The notes: generated by a model not told the origin, from the letters alone. 64,000 bases of DNA from Oribacterium sp. P6A1 (GCF_000702885.1 NZ_JNKO01000002.1:186001-250000); one strand, 5' to 3'; shown: positions 9,711-19,144, numbered from the stretch's first letter. Numbers and translations are program-made.

Positions 9711-10412
9711 ATGCCACAGATTAATATTCTTGTAGTAGATGATGAAAAGGAGATTGCCGAGCTTGTTGAGATCTATCTTGTAAGTGATGGCTATAAGGTT
9801 TTCAAAGCCTACAATGCTGAGGACGGATTGAGGATTCTTGATGAGCAGGAGATCCATCTTGTGCTCCTTGATATCATGATGCCGGGAATGAACGGACTTG
9901 AGATGTGCAAGAAGATCCGTGAGAAGTCAAACATTCCTGTGATTATGCTTTCTGCTAAATCTACGGATCTCGATAAGATCGTAGGCCTCACAGGAGGTGC
10001 TGATGACTATGTGACAAAGCCGTTTAATCCGCTGGAGCTTACAGCCCGTGTAAAGTCACAGCTTCGTCGTTACACACAGCTTAATCCAAATGCTGCCAAC
10101 CAGTTTACCAACAACGAGATCACCATCCGCAATATGACTATCAATAAGGATAATCACAAGGTTGTTATAGATGGTGAAGATATAAAGCTTACTCCTATCG
10201 AGTTTGATATCCTTTTCCTGCTTGCTTCTCATCCCGGCAAGGTATTCTCAACAGATGAGATTTTTGAAAAGGTATGGAACGAAAAGGTTTATGAAGCCAA
10301 TAATACGGTTATGGTCCATATACGTCGTCTGCGCGGAAAGATGAAAGAAGACAGCAGAGAAAACAAGATAATAACAACCGTTTGGGGCGTTGGATACAAG
10401 ATTGAAAAATAA
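9711..10412 (+). CDS. OmpR/VanR-family response regulator
   Basis: A 233-residue two-component regulator. The receiver domain (residues 1-120) has the acidic pocket VDDEKE, the phospho-acceptor Asp in LLDIMMPGMNG and the Lys in YVTKPFNPLEL. The C-terminal winged helix (residues 135-233) ends in VHIRRLRGKM and TVWGVGYKIEK, as in OmpR/VanR regulators. A histidine kinase gene follows, and after it an ABC exporter unit, so the likely target is envelope-stress-responsive transport. AAAAGGAGTAGTT gives a strong ribosome site. The VanR-like wording reflects sequence type only; no vancomycin-resistance genes are present. Confidence 0.92.
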   Translation: MPQINILVVDDEKEIAELVEIYLVSDGYKVFKAYNAEDGLRILDEQEIHLVLLDIMMPGMNGLEMCKKIREKSNIPVIMLSAKSTDLDKIVGLTGGADDYVTKPFNPLELTARVKSQLRRYTQLNPNAANQFTNNEITIRNMTINKDNHKVVIDGEDIKLTPIEFDILFLLASHPGKVFSTDEIFEKVWNEKVYEANNTVMVHIRRLRGKMKEDSRENKIITTVWGVGYKIEK

Positions 10413-10541
10413 AGATATGCCGGAGGTTGCGCTACAGTTCATGCAGTGTTTCTTCCGGCTGTTTTTGGTTTAAGGTTAAAAACATTGGATAACGAAAATA
10501 AACACAATAACAATCAGATACACAGTACAGGACGGGGATAC

Positions 10542-11717
10542 ATGCTGCAGCTTATAGCCAATATAGCTGTGGCCACGGTGATAACTGCGGTGATAGAAGT
10601 CTTCCTGATCACCAATATCACGGCTATCACCAGTTTCCTGTATCAGACAGGAAACAGCAGCCTTGCAGTTCAGCGCTTTGCCTTTGGATCCACCATAAGC
10701 GTGCTTCTTTTCGTGCTTTTGGGCATAGTGATGTTTTCTTTCATTTTTCTCATGACTCAGAGAAAGACAGCAAGAGATATAGAGACCATAGCCAGTGCGG
10801 TTCAGCAGATTTCCGAAGGTGATCTGAGCACAAGGCTTGATGTGGTCGGAGAGGGAGAGCTGACTGAGATCGCGGAAAACATTAACCGAATGGAAAAGGA
10901 TATTCAGGAGCTCATCGAAAAGGAAAGAAACTCTGAGCAGTCAAAAACGGATCTTATCACAAATGTCGCTCACGACCTGAGAACACCGCTGACCTCCATA
11001 ATAGGATACCTTGATCTTCTCAGGAAGAACAGGAATATCTCGCCTGAAATGCAGCAGAAATATCTGGAGATAGCATATAACAAGTCTGAGAGACTGCAGA
11101 AGCTCATAGAAGAGCTCTTTGGTTTTACCAAGCTTTCCTACGGTAAGGTCAATCTCAATATTTCCAAGGTCGACATAGTGAAGCTCCTGACACAGCTTCT
11201 TGAGGAGAGCTATCCGAATTTTGTGAACAACGGTCTAAGCTATGATTTTGTTTCCAATACGGAATCCCAGATCATAGATGCGGATGGAGATCTTCTGGCC
11301 AGACTGTTTGATAATCTGATAAACAATGCCATCAAGTATGGTAAAGAGGGTAAGCGTGTAAAGGTAAATCTCAGGGTGGACAGAGAGATAGTTACCATAA
11401 AGATAGTCAACTATGGCTATGTGATTCCGGAAAAGGAACTGCCCCTTATTTTTGACAGGTTTTACAGAACGGATCACAGCCGTACCACACAGAACGGTCC
11501 CGGAGGAACGGGCCTCGGACTTGCCATCGTTAAGAACATTACGGATATGCATCATGGTGTGGTTTCGGTATCTTCGGATCTTTCGGGTACCGTCTTTTCC
11601 GTAAAATTAAAGATTCATTTTGAGGAAGGAATAGAGAATTTTGAATCCAGAAATATTGAATCCAGAAACATTGAATCTAAGAATGATGAACCACGCAGAC
11701 GGTCAGGCAGAAGATAA
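10542..11717 (+). CDS. Sensor histidine kinase (VanS-like)
   Basis: A membrane sensor kinase of about 391 residues, partner of the preceding regulator. Two membrane spans (IANIAVATVITAVIEVFLI and STISVLLFVLLGIVMFSFI) flank a very short external loop of about 20 residues, suggesting it senses within the membrane or through a partner. A HAMP linker follows, then the H-box HDLRTPLTSIIGYL, the N-box NLINNAIKYG and the G-box GTGLGLAIVKNI. ATG 10542 follows GGACGGGG; an upstream GTG at 10446 is in frame but has no ribosome site. The last 25 residues are a repetitive, charged tail (ESRNIESRNIES) encoded by a 15-bp tandem repeat that overlaps the next gene. Confidence 0.88.
   Translation: MLQLIANIAVATVITAVIEVFLITNITAITSFLYQTGNSSLAVQRFAFGSTISVLLFVLLGIVMFSFIFLMTQRKTARDIETIASAVQQISEGDLSTRLDVVGEGELTEIAENINRMEKDIQELIEKERNSEQSKTDLITNVAHDLRTPLTSIIGYLDLLRKNRNISPEMQQKYLEIAYNKSERLQKLIEELFGFTKLSYGKVNLNISKVDIVKLLTQLLEESYPNFVNNGLSYDFVSNTESQIIDADGDLLARLFDNLINNAIKYGKEGKRVKVNLRVDREIVTIKIVNYGYVIPEKELPLIFDRFYRTDHSRTTQNGPGGTGLGLAIVKNITDMHHGVVSVSSDLSGTVFSVKLKIHFEEGIENFESRNIESRNIESKNDEPRRRSGRR
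11641..11685 (+). repeat. 15-bp tandem repeat, three copies, in overlapping reading frames
   Basis: TTGAATCCAGAAATA is repeated as TTGAATCCAGAAACA and TTGAATCTAAGAATG. The array encodes the ESRNI repeats at the kinase C-terminus and, in another frame, the possible N-terminal leader LNPEILNPETLN of the next gene. Unit gain or loss would keep both frames. Confidence 0.8.
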
Positions 11718-14367
11718 GACCGGAAGCGGGTTCAGTATACAGGGGCGGGCTGCCGTAAGAACCATGGCAGCGCTTTTTTTGAGCCTTCTTTTTGCGGCTT
11801 TTTTTTCGTTTGTCTCAAAAGCTGACACTATAGACCTCTCTGTGACATACGGGTACCAGAACATAGCGAAGGCGGGAAGATATCTTCCTCTCAATGTTCA
11901 TATAGAGAATACCGGTGAACAGACTTTTTCCGGATATATACACGTGTACATGGTTGAGTCTGAAGACAGTGTCTACGAGTATCAATACAAGAAAACCGTG
12001 GAGGGAGAGTCTGAGGACGATCTTTCGGTTATTGTTTCCCTGAGTTCGGGTGTCAATCAGATCCTTGTTACAGCAGAAGATCTGAACGGAAATGTCCTTG
12101 GTTCCAGGAGAGTGGGACTTGATGTGGCGGGTTCTGACGCAGAACTTATAGTCGGAATCATTTCCCAGAGTCCCGAAGCTCTGACGTACCTCGGAGGAGT
12201 GGGCATCAACAATGGAATTCTTCGTACAAGAACGGTGACACTGGATATAAAAAATCTCCCAAGGGATAAGAGTGAGCTTGACCAGCTGGACGTTCTCCTG
12301 ATCTCTGACTATCCCGCGGAGTTTATGAAGGACAGTGAAGCCAGAACCATACTGGACTGGGTAAGAAAAGGCGGAATTCTGGTGATCGGTACGGGAGCCA
12401 AAGGCAACCAGGCACTGGCACCGCATTTTGACGGTTATCTGAAAAATGCTCTGTCTCCTTCATCCATGAAGGTTCAGATGGGGGAAGGAGATGAAGAGGA
12501 AAGGGATGAGATCACACTTTCGGCTTCGGCTATCATGCTGAACGGCGGAAGAGAGGTTATGTTCTCAAACAATGTTCCCATTCTTTCAACTGTGACGGAG
12601 GGTACCGGTATCATCGCTGTTTGCGGATTTGATTTTTGTGATATTCAGAGATATGCCACAGATAAGGTATTCTACGTGGATAAGCTTTTTACCGCCATAC
12701 TTGGGCAGAGCCGTCTGGATAAGCTGTCTCTGGCTGCATCGGAAAGAAGTCTTAGGCTCTATTGGGATATTCAGTCTCTTATGAATATGAGTGATGTAAG
12801 AAAAATCCCTGAGCCTATGTTTTATGTAAGCATTTTATTTGCCTATGTTCTTCTGATAGGACCGGGATTATACTTCTATCTCAGAACTCATGAGATGATA
12901 AGGGTATATCGCTCGGGAGTCCTCATTATAACCATACTGGCGACCCTGCTGATATGGGTAATGGGAGTCGGAACCAGATTCTCGGGACCGTTTCTTACCT
13001 ATGCAAGGATCAAGGAGGTTTCTGCCGACAGCATTAATGAAACGGATTACATCAATCTGAGATCACCGTATAACAAGACCTACAGTTTTGATGTTAAATC
13101 GGAATATTATGTGTATCCTGTTTTGAAGGGCTCGGATTATAACGGTGATATCCAGGAAATCGCCATGAACAGTGAAAAGGGACACACGACCATCAGTAAT
13201 TATCGTAATAAAACTGAAATCACCGTGGCCAATACCTCTCCCTTTACTGCAAGATACTTTGAACTGAATACCAAAACTCCCAATACCTCCGGACATTTCA
13301 CCACGGATATGGTCTATTCGGGAGGTGAGGTAAGAGGGAATCTCAGGAATTCATCCCAGTACACTCTTACGGATGCAGCCATTCTGATATACGGAAAGGT
13401 TATACGGTTGGGAAAACTTTCGGCAGGAGAGGTGGTTGATCTTTCTGATAAGGAAATCATCAATGTTCCTGTGGGTGATTGTCAGAGAATAGCAGAAACC
13501 GTAACCGGCGGATCCGGGCTTGGCTTCCTGAAGTACTATCTTTCAAACTACATGACTGGATATTACGGTGATGCAAGACTTGTGGGTTTTGTTCAGGAAG
13601 ATGAGAATGATAATTCCCTGGACTTTTCCGACGATCCCGGCTATGAGAATTACGGTGCGACCATGGTTGTGGCTTCCCTTACTCTTACCACAAGAGTCGG
13701 AGATGAGTACAGTTACAGCGCATTGTCCACGGATCCCGAAGTAAAGTCGGGTAATTATAATGTCAGCGACAATACCATATCCGGTGTGGCACCAACGGTG
13801 CTGGCTTACCACCTTGGTGAGGGCAATAACATAAACAGCATAAGCATTGAAAGTATCAATGTGGATGATGCAGATTCAAAGGGCAGGATCGGAAGCATCA
13901 GACCTTTCAGGGGATCCCTCAGTTTCTATAATAATCAGACAGGTGGATTTGATGTTATGGATATAGGAGACGGTGTACTGAACATGGCAGAGCTTACATC
14001 CTATCTCAGAGAAGATAATGTTCTTATTGTCAAGTACACATCGGCGGAACAGAATGCCGGAATAGATGAGAGAAGATATCTGCCTATGATAACAGTTACC
14101 GTAAAGGAAAATGTTGCGGTTATAAATCAGATACTTGAGTCTGATGGTAATGATACAGAGCAGCCTTCAGGAACTACGGAAGAGACCGGACCCTATGAAG
14201 CCGGTTCTTATGGAACGGTAGTGGCCGAAGAAACAGCTCCGTCTGTGGCAAATAATCCGCAATTGACAGAGTCCGGCAGTGACGTTGGTTCCGAAACAAC
14301 GGAGGGAAATGAAAGTGAAGCCGTACCAGGAGACAGTAGGGCGGCGGATACCGGAACAGGTGTCTGA
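11683..14367 (+). CDS. Large exported envelope protein linked to an ABC exporter
   Basis: About 894 residues, not a family I can name. A signal-type hydrophobic segment (MAALFLSLLFAAFFSFVS) is followed by an exported beta-rich domain (DTIDLSVTYGYQNIAKAGRY), a Rossmann or glutamine-amidotransferase-like segment around LDVLLISDYPAEF and ARTILDWVRKGGILVIGTGA, then two adjacent membrane spans (FYVSILFAYVLLIGPGLYFY and GVLIITILATLLIWVMGVG), a second external domain of about 400 residues and an acidic Glu/Thr/Ser-rich C-terminus. This layout recalls proteins encoded beside ABC-2 exporters of the gliding/YxlG type. The start is uncertain: ATG 11683 lies inside the kinase gene, and ATG 11764 begins the signal segment directly. 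It is followed at once by an ATPase and a permease. Confidence 0.7.
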   Translation: MMNHADGQAEDKTGSGFSIQGRAAVRTMAALFLSLLFAAFFSFVSKADTIDLSVTYGYQNIAKAGRYLPLNVHIENTGEQTFSGYIHVYMVESEDSVYEYQYKKTVEGESEDDLSVIVSLSSGVNQILVTAEDLNGNVLGSRRVGLDVAGSDAELIVGIISQSPEALTYLGGVGINNGILRTRTVTLDIKNLPRDKSELDQLDVLLISDYPAEFMKDSEARTILDWVRKGGILVIGTGAKGNQALAPHFDGYLKNALSPSSMKVQMGEGDEEERDEITLSASAIMLNGGREVMFSNNVPILSTVTEGTGIIAVCGFDFCDIQRYATDKVFYVDKLFTAILGQSRLDKLSLAASERSLRLYWDIQSLMNMSDVRKIPEPMFYVSILFAYVLLIGPGLYFYLRTHEMIRVYRSGVLIITILATLLIWVMGVGTRFSGPFLTYARIKEVSADSINETDYINLRSPYNKTYSFDVKSEYYVYPVLKGSDYNGDIQEIAMNSEKGHTTISNYRNKTEITVANTSPFTARYFELNTKTPNTSGHFTTDMVYSGGEVRGNLRNSSQYTLTDAAILIYGKVIRLGKLSAGEVVDLSDKEIINVPVGDCQRIAETVTGGSGLGFLKYYLSNYMTGYYGDARLVGFVQEDENDNSLDFSDDPGYENYGATMVVASLTLTTRVGDEYSYSALSTDPEVKSGNYNVSDNTISGVAPTVLAYHLGEGNNINSISIESINVDDADSKGRIGSIRPFRGSLSFYNNQTGGFDVMDIGDGVLNMAELTSYLREDNVLIVKYTSAEQNAGIDERRYLPMITVTVKENVAVINQILESDGNDTEQPSGTTEETGPYEAGSYGTVVAEETAPSVANNPQLTESGSDVGSETTEGNESEAVPGDSRAADTGTGV

Positions 14368-14400
14368 GATAAGATAAGGGAAAAGGAGGTGGGACTGTCC

Positions 14401-15372
14401 ATGATAGTTCTGGAAAATGTAAAAAAGAGCTACGGCCATATGAATGCTCTTGATGGTCTCACGATGCATATTGAGGACGGGGCCATGTACGGCTTTGTAG
14501 GCCCCAACGGTTCGGGAAAAACCACAGCCATACAGATGATGTGCGGTCTGGAATATCCCGATGAAGGAACGGTTAAGGTTGACGACATGGAAGCTGGTTC
14601 CAATGTTCGCCGACTGAAAAGAAGGATAGGGTATGTTCCTGATTATACGGGAACTTATCCTAATCTCAGGATCATAGAGTACATGGATTTTTTCGCGGAG
14701 TGCTACGATATGAAGGATCAGAAAACGAAGCGCCGCATACAGAATCTGCTGAGTATGGTGGGGCTCCAGGAAAGACAGACTCAGTTCATGGATTCCCTTA
14801 ACAGAGGCGCACAGCAGAAGCTGAGCCTGGCAAGGGCCCTGATTCACGATCCGAAGATTCTTATACTTGATGAACCTACAGCAGGACTTGACCCCAACAC
14901 GAAGTTTGAATTCCGTCAGATGATTGCAAATCTGGCTGATTCTGGAAAGACAATAATCATATCTTCAAATGTGCTGAATGAAATATCCGAGCTCTGTACA
15001 GATATAGGTATCATAGATCAGGGAAGGATGGTCATGGAAGGGAAGATAGAGGATGTACTGGATCAGGTCAATGCCTCGAACCCCATCATTATTTCCATAG
15101 CGGGAAGTCTGGGATCTGCGCTGCAGGCTCTGAGAACAGACCGTCTGGTTCGTTCTGTCAGCATCAGAAACAACGAGCTTTTTATCACTTATGCAGGTTC
15201 AAAAAAGGATGAGTCCAACCTGTTGAAAAAGCTTGTGGAGGCAGGAGTTCCCGTAAGAGGATTCCATCGTGAGAAGGGTAATTTGGAGTCTCTGTTCCTT
15301 CAGCTAACGGGAACGAGAGAGGAAAGGAGAGTGACCTACTATGAGGCTGAATCCGATTTTCCTGAAGGATGA
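14401..15372 (+). CDS. ABC transporter ATP-binding protein
   Basis: About 323 residues: a CcmA/NatA-type ATPase domain (1-220) plus a C-terminal regulatory domain. Walker A is GPNGSGKTT and Walker B is ILILDEPTAGLDP. The signature motif is degenerate, reading LNRGAQQKLSLARAL instead of LSGGQ. AGGAGGTG lies 9 bases before ATG 14401; the GTG at 14389 is too close to it. The gene starts 33 bases after the large envelope protein and overlaps the permease gene by 32 bases, so the three form one operon. The partner regulator/kinase pair upstream suggests induction by an envelope signal. Confidence 0.9.
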   Translation: MIVLENVKKSYGHMNALDGLTMHIEDGAMYGFVGPNGSGKTTAIQMMCGLEYPDEGTVKVDDMEAGSNVRRLKRRIGYVPDYTGTYPNLRIIEYMDFFAECYDMKDQKTKRRIQNLLSMVGLQERQTQFMDSLNRGAQQKLSLARALIHDPKILILDEPTAGLDPNTKFEFRQMIANLADSGKTIIISSNVLNEISELCTDIGIIDQGRMVMEGKIEDVLDQVNASNPIIISIAGSLGSALQALRTDRLVRSVSIRNNELFITYAGSKKDESNLLKKLVEAGVPVRGFHREKGNLESLFLQLTGTREERRVTYYEAESDFPEG

Positions 15373-16063
15373 GATAACCAGTTCGAGAAGGTTTGCCCTT
15401 CCTGCCCTGGTGACACTTGTAAACGGGAGCCTGTCCATGCTGGTTCTTCTGAACCTTTTTTACATCAGCAAAAGTGCAAGGGTAACGGGAGAGATATCTT
15501 ATGTGAATTTCCTCCGGATATACTATATAGCGGCAGCTGCGGAGATACTTCTCATACTTCTCATAACGCCGGCCCTTACGGCGACTTCCATTTCCGGAGA
15601 GAGGGAGCGTAAAACACTTGGACTTCTTCTCACAACTCAGCTTGATCCCTGGGACATAGTCATAGGAAAGCTTATGGGAGCTCTGGGCACTCTGCTCCTT
15701 TTGGTGTTCACATCCACTCCCATACTTGCCACGGTTTATATTTACGGTGGAATCACCTTTTATCAGATTCTGGTATTTTTCCTTTTTCTTGTGACATCGG
15801 CAGTTTTCTGTTCAAGCATAGGAATCATGGTCAGTTCCTTTTTTACCACAACAGCTGCGGCAACTGCCGTGGCCTATGTGATGATATTTTTGAGCTATAC
15901 GGTGATGCTTATGGTGACAGTCTTCAGAGCCCAGCTGGGAATTCCCGATAATCGTATCCTTCCGGGAATTTTTATTGTATTATTGCTGTTGTCTGTTTTT
16001 TTGCTGTATCTCAGTAAAAGGCACATAGCACCTCACAGAAAAAGAAAGCTGCGGGAGGGATGA
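15341..16063 (+). CDS. ABC-2 type permease
   Basis: A 240-residue permease with six predicted membrane spans (for example LVTLVNGSLSMLVLLNLFYIS and FIVLLLLSVFLLYL). SISGERERKTLGLLLTTQLDPWDIVIGKL is the cytoplasmic loop typical of ABC-2 exporters that couples to the ATPase. Its ATG at 15341 lies 32 bases inside the end of the ATPase gene and is preceded by AAAGGAGAG, so translation is coupled. With the upstream ATPase and large envelope protein it makes a complete exporter; the substrate is unknown. Confidence 0.88.
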   Translation: MRLNPIFLKDEITSSRRFALPALVTLVNGSLSMLVLLNLFYISKSARVTGEISYVNFLRIYYIAAAAEILLILLITPALTATSISGERERKTLGLLLTTQLDPWDIVIGKLMGALGTLLLLVFTSTPILATVYIYGGITFYQILVFFLFLVTSAVFCSSIGIMVSSFFTTTAAATAVAYVMIFLSYTVMLMVTVFRAQLGIPDNRILPGIFIVLLLLSVFLLYLSKRHIAPHRKRKLREG

Positions 16064-16088
16064 TTGACTGTCTAAGGAGTTTAAGGCG

Positions 16089-16604
16089 ATGTTTGCTCTA
16101 AAAAATATAAAGAAAGCAGGGAGAAAAAGCATACTGTTTATGACGGTATTGTGGATGCTGGTGATATTTGTTTTTTCGGCACAGCCGGCGGATGAATCTA
16201 CGGAGACCAGCCTTTTTATCGGACAGATAGTGGAGTCGGTATGTGTTCCCGGATATGTTGACTTGTCAGAGGAAGAAAGGCTCATAATGGCCGAGAATAT
16301 AGATTTCTTTGTCAGGAAGACTGCCCATGCCGCAGAATATGCTGTGCTGGGAATGCTTCTTTCATTATCCGCAGGTGAGATTTCAGAACTTCCCTTTTTT
16401 GAAAGGCAGAGGGCAGCGTATATTTTCGGGACGCTCTACGCCGCAACAGATGAGTTTCATCAGCTGTTCGTGCCGGGCAGAGCAGGAATGATAAGAGATG
16501 TGGTACTTGATTCCGCAGGGGTGATGGCAGGAGTTCTTTCTGTCTATGTATTTAAAAAAATTACAGAAAAGAATTTTTGCCGCAAAAGACTATCTGTGGC
16601 ATAA
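16089..16604 (+). CDS. VanZ-family membrane protein
   Basis: A 171-residue VanZ-like protein with four membrane segments. The motif FSAQPADES, the conserved RKTAHAAEYAVLG and the TDEFHQLFVPGRAG segment with YAATDE match the family, whose founding member gives low-level teicoplanin resistance, though most members have no known role. TAAGGAG precedes ATG 16089, 26 bases after the permease stop, so it may be the last gene of the exporter operon. A terminator follows at 16618. No glycopeptide-resistance genes adjoin, so resistance should not be inferred. Confidence 0.85.
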   Translation: MFALKNIKKAGRKSILFMTVLWMLVIFVFSAQPADESTETSLFIGQIVESVCVPGYVDLSEEERLIMAENIDFFVRKTAHAAEYAVLGMLLSLSAGEISELPFFERQRAAYIFGTLYAATDEFHQLFVPGRAGMIRDVVLDSAGVMAGVLSVYVFKKITEKNFCRKRLSVA

Positions 16605-16617
16605 CCAATATTTATGA

Positions 16618-16645
16618 AACCGGGTTCAGTACCCGGTTTTTCTTT
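16618..16645 (+). terminator. Rho-independent terminator after the VanZ-like gene
   Basis: AACCGGGT and ACCCGGTT form an 8-bp stem around TCAGT, followed by a T-rich run. It closes the exporter unit. Confidence 0.85.
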
Positions 16646-16742
16646 TATCTTTGGTTGAAAACGGTAGTTTAATATGCTTAAATGGTGTAAATGTTAAACC
16701 AAGGATCCTTTGGGATCCCTTTTAGACAGAGGTATAAAAAGA

Positions 16743-17378
16743 ATGAGCTGTATTATGATTGGTATCGCCGGCGGTTCAGGTTCCGGCAAGTCTACATTTA
16801 CCAACCGACTCAAGACAGAGTTTGGTGACAAGGTCACTGTTATTTATCACGATAATTACTATAAATCAAACGATGGAATTCCTTTTGAGATAAGACAGAA
16901 GAATAATTATGATTCTCCGGATGCTTTTGAGACGGATCTTTTGATTGCACACTTGAAGACATTGAGAAGAGGAGAATCCGTTCAGTGTCCTGTTTATGAT
17001 TATTCACAGCATAATCGTACAACTGAGACTATAGAGCTTAAGCCTTCAAAGATAATAATAGTCGAGGGCATACTGGTTCTTGAGAACCCTGAGTTACGTT
17101 CACTTTTTGATATCAAGATATATGTTGAAGCTGACGCAGATGAACGAATCATAAGACGTATCATCCGTGATGTTAAGGAGAGAGGCAGACAGGTGGAGGA
17201 TATCTCCACTCAGTATCTCACTACCGTAAAGCCTATGCATTATCTCTATGTTGAACCTACAAAGCAAAAGGCAGATATCGTTATCAACAGTGGAATGAAT
17301 GATGTTGCATTTGATCTCATGAAAACCAAGATCAAAAGTCTTTTAGAAAACGGAGGAAACAATACCAATGCTTTATAA
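16743..17378 (+). CDS. udk: Uridine kinase
   Basis: A 211-residue P-loop kinase that phosphorylates uridine and cytidine in pyrimidine salvage. Walker A is GIAGGSGSGKST, the substrate loop is YHDNYYKS, and the LID Arg-rich region is ERIIRRIIRDVKERGR. The ATG at 16743 has GAGG 11-14 bases upstream; the in-frame ATG at 16710 lies in an unlikely leader. The gene overlaps thrC by 11 bases, an unusual pairing of nucleoside salvage and threonine synthesis that probably only reflects operon compaction. Confidence 0.93.
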   Translation: MSCIMIGIAGGSGSGKSTFTNRLKTEFGDKVTVIYHDNYYKSNDGIPFEIRQKNNYDSPDAFETDLLIAHLKTLRRGESVQCPVYDYSQHNRTTETIELKPSKIIIVEGILVLENPELRSLFDIKIYVEADADERIIRRIIRDVKERGRQVEDISTQYLTTVKPMHYLYVEPTKQKADIVINSGMNDVAFDLMKTKIKSLLENGGNNTNAL

Positions 17379-18849
17379 CAGCACACGTGGCGGAGAAAAG
17401 GGTTTACAGGCATCAGAGGCTATACTTAAGGGTCTTGCGGATGATGGCGGCCTTTTTATGCCGGAATCCATTCCCACACTCAAGACTTCTCTTACAGAAC
17501 TGAGCAGGATGTCCTATCAGGATCTCTGCTATGAGGTAATAAAGGAATTCCTTACAGATTTTACTGAGGAGGAGCTCCGTCACTGCATTAACTCCGCTTA
17601 TGACGAGAAGTTTGAGACTCCTGCCATAGCTCCGCTGGTGAAAAGGGATGATGCATATTTCCTTGAGCTTTTCCATGGAAAGACTATTGCATTCAAGGAT
17701 ATGGCTCTTTCCATCCTTCCTCACTTTATGGTAACAAGTGCAAGAAAGAATGATGTAACAGACAAGATCGTTATCCTTACAGCTACATCCGGAGATACGG
17801 GAAAGGCTGCCATGGCAGGATTTTCAGATGTTCCGGGAACAGAGATCATCGTATTCTATCCATACGGCGGAGTATCCAGGTTCCAGGAGCTTCAGATGAG
17901 AACAGAGCCGGGAAAGAACACTCATGCAGCGGCTATCCACGGAAACTTCGATGATGCCCAGACCGGTGTAAAGAAGATTTTCGGTGATAAGGATTTTACA
18001 GCAAAGCTTAAGGAAAAAGGCGTTATCCTGAGTTCTGCAAACTCCATCAACATCGGACGTCTCGTTCCTCAGGTGGCTTACTATGTATATGCTTATGCCC
18101 AGCTCATAGCTCAGGGTGAGATCACTGAGGGAGAGAAGATCAATGTCTGCGTTCCTACAGGTAACTTCGGAAACATCCTTGCCGCTTATTTTGCAAAGCA
18201 TATGGGAGTTCCTATTGATAAGCTTATTTGCGCATCAAATGAGAATCGTGTTCTTACGGATTTCTTCGGAACAGGAAAGTATGACCGTAACCGCCCCTTC
18301 ATTCTCACTTCAAGTCCATCCATGGATATCCTGATCAGCTCCAATCTTGAGAGACTTATCTATCTCAGCACAGGCTGCAGCGCAGAAAAGACTTCAGAGC
18401 TCATGAAGGAGCTTAAGGAAAACGGCGTTTATGAGATTACAGATGATATGAGAGCATTCATTTCCGATTTCTTCGGAGGCTATGCAGATGAGGATTCTGT
18501 TTTTTCTACCATTAAGGCTCTTAAGGATAAGACCGGATATGTCATCGATCCTCACACGGCTGTTGCAAAGGCGGTATACGACAGTTATGTTGAAAAGACA
18601 GGGGACAAGACAAAGACAGTTATTGCTTCTACGGCAAGCCCCTTTAAGTTCTCACCGAATGTCATGAAAGCTCTCGGAGAGAAGGGTGATGACGAGGATG
18701 TGTTCAAGGTTATCGATGCTCTTCAGGAAATTGCAGGAGTACCGGAGCCAAGAGCCATCAGGGAAGTTCGCAGTGCTGAAATCCGTCACAATACTGTATG
18801 CGAAGTTTCAGAGATGGAAAAGACAGTGGAAAGTTTTCTGTTTTCATAA
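17368..18849 (+). CDS. thrC: Threonine synthase
   Basis: A 493-residue pyridoxal-phosphate enzyme converting O-phosphohomoserine to threonine. The N-terminus MLYNSTRGGEKGLQASEAIL is typical, the PLP-binding lysine lies in TIAFKDMALSILPHF, and the glycine-rich phosphate loop is TATSGDTGKAAMAGF. The length is that of the long fungal/bacterial ThrC type. GGAGG lies in the end of udk, and the 11-base overlap implies coupled translation. A terminator follows at 18912. Confidence 0.95.
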   Translation: MLYNSTRGGEKGLQASEAILKGLADDGGLFMPESIPTLKTSLTELSRMSYQDLCYEVIKEFLTDFTEEELRHCINSAYDEKFETPAIAPLVKRDDAYFLELFHGKTIAFKDMALSILPHFMVTSARKNDVTDKIVILTATSGDTGKAAMAGFSDVPGTEIIVFYPYGGVSRFQELQMRTEPGKNTHAAAIHGNFDDAQTGVKKIFGDKDFTAKLKEKGVILSSANSINIGRLVPQVAYYVYAYAQLIAQGEITEGEKINVCVPTGNFGNILAAYFAKHMGVPIDKLICASNENRVLTDFFGTGKYDRNRPFILTSSPSMDILISSNLERLIYLSTGCSAEKTSELMKELKENGVYEITDDMRAFISDFFGGYADEDSVFSTIKALKDKTGYVIDPHTAVAKAVYDSYVEKTGDKTKTVIASTASPFKFSPNVMKALGEKGDDEDVFKVIDALQEIAGVPEPRAIREVRSAEIRHNTVCEVSEMEKTVESFLFS

Positions 18850-18911
18850 TCAATATCCTTTTTTGAAGGAAATGGGATGCCCTCCGGGTGTTTTCTCATT
18901 AAATCAGAGTC

Positions 18912-18943
18912 GATCGGATTCCTTGGGGAGTCCGATCTTTTTC
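18912..18943 (+). terminator. Rho-independent terminator after thrC
   Basis: GATCGGATTCC and GGAGTCCGATC pair around TTGG, then five Ts follow. It ends the udk-thrC unit. Confidence 0.85.
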
Positions 18944-19108
18944 TTAATGTGGAATGCAAAATGATTTTTTTTACAAACCAAGTACCATTACAGCTCTTAA
19001 AATGTTATGATAGACGAGGATGTTGTAAGAATAGACATTCTAAAACTTCGAATTTTATGGGGACATAAGAAATATTCGTCAGTTTCTTTATGTTCTTGTA
19101 GAAATACA

Positions 19109-19144
19109 ATACGAAGTATGTTAATATATTCACATACTTCGTAT
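19109..19144. promoter_or_regulatory. 13-bp inverted repeat between promoter region and fba ribosome site
   Basis: ATACGAAGTATGT and ACATACTTCGTAT are perfect inverted 13-mers separated by 10 bases, ending 13 bases before the AGGAGG of fba. There is no T-run after it, so it is not a terminator. It is a candidate operator or 5'-leader hairpin for fba. The rest of the 18944-19108 interval is AT-rich with no gene that I can see. Confidence 0.6.

Noticed and set aside
19109-19144. loxP-like arms (TACGAAGT / ACTTCGTA) before fba
   Set aside because: The arms are inside-out relative to loxP and the spacer is not 8 bases; no Cre-type recombinase adjoins. It is treated as an operator or leader hairpin.
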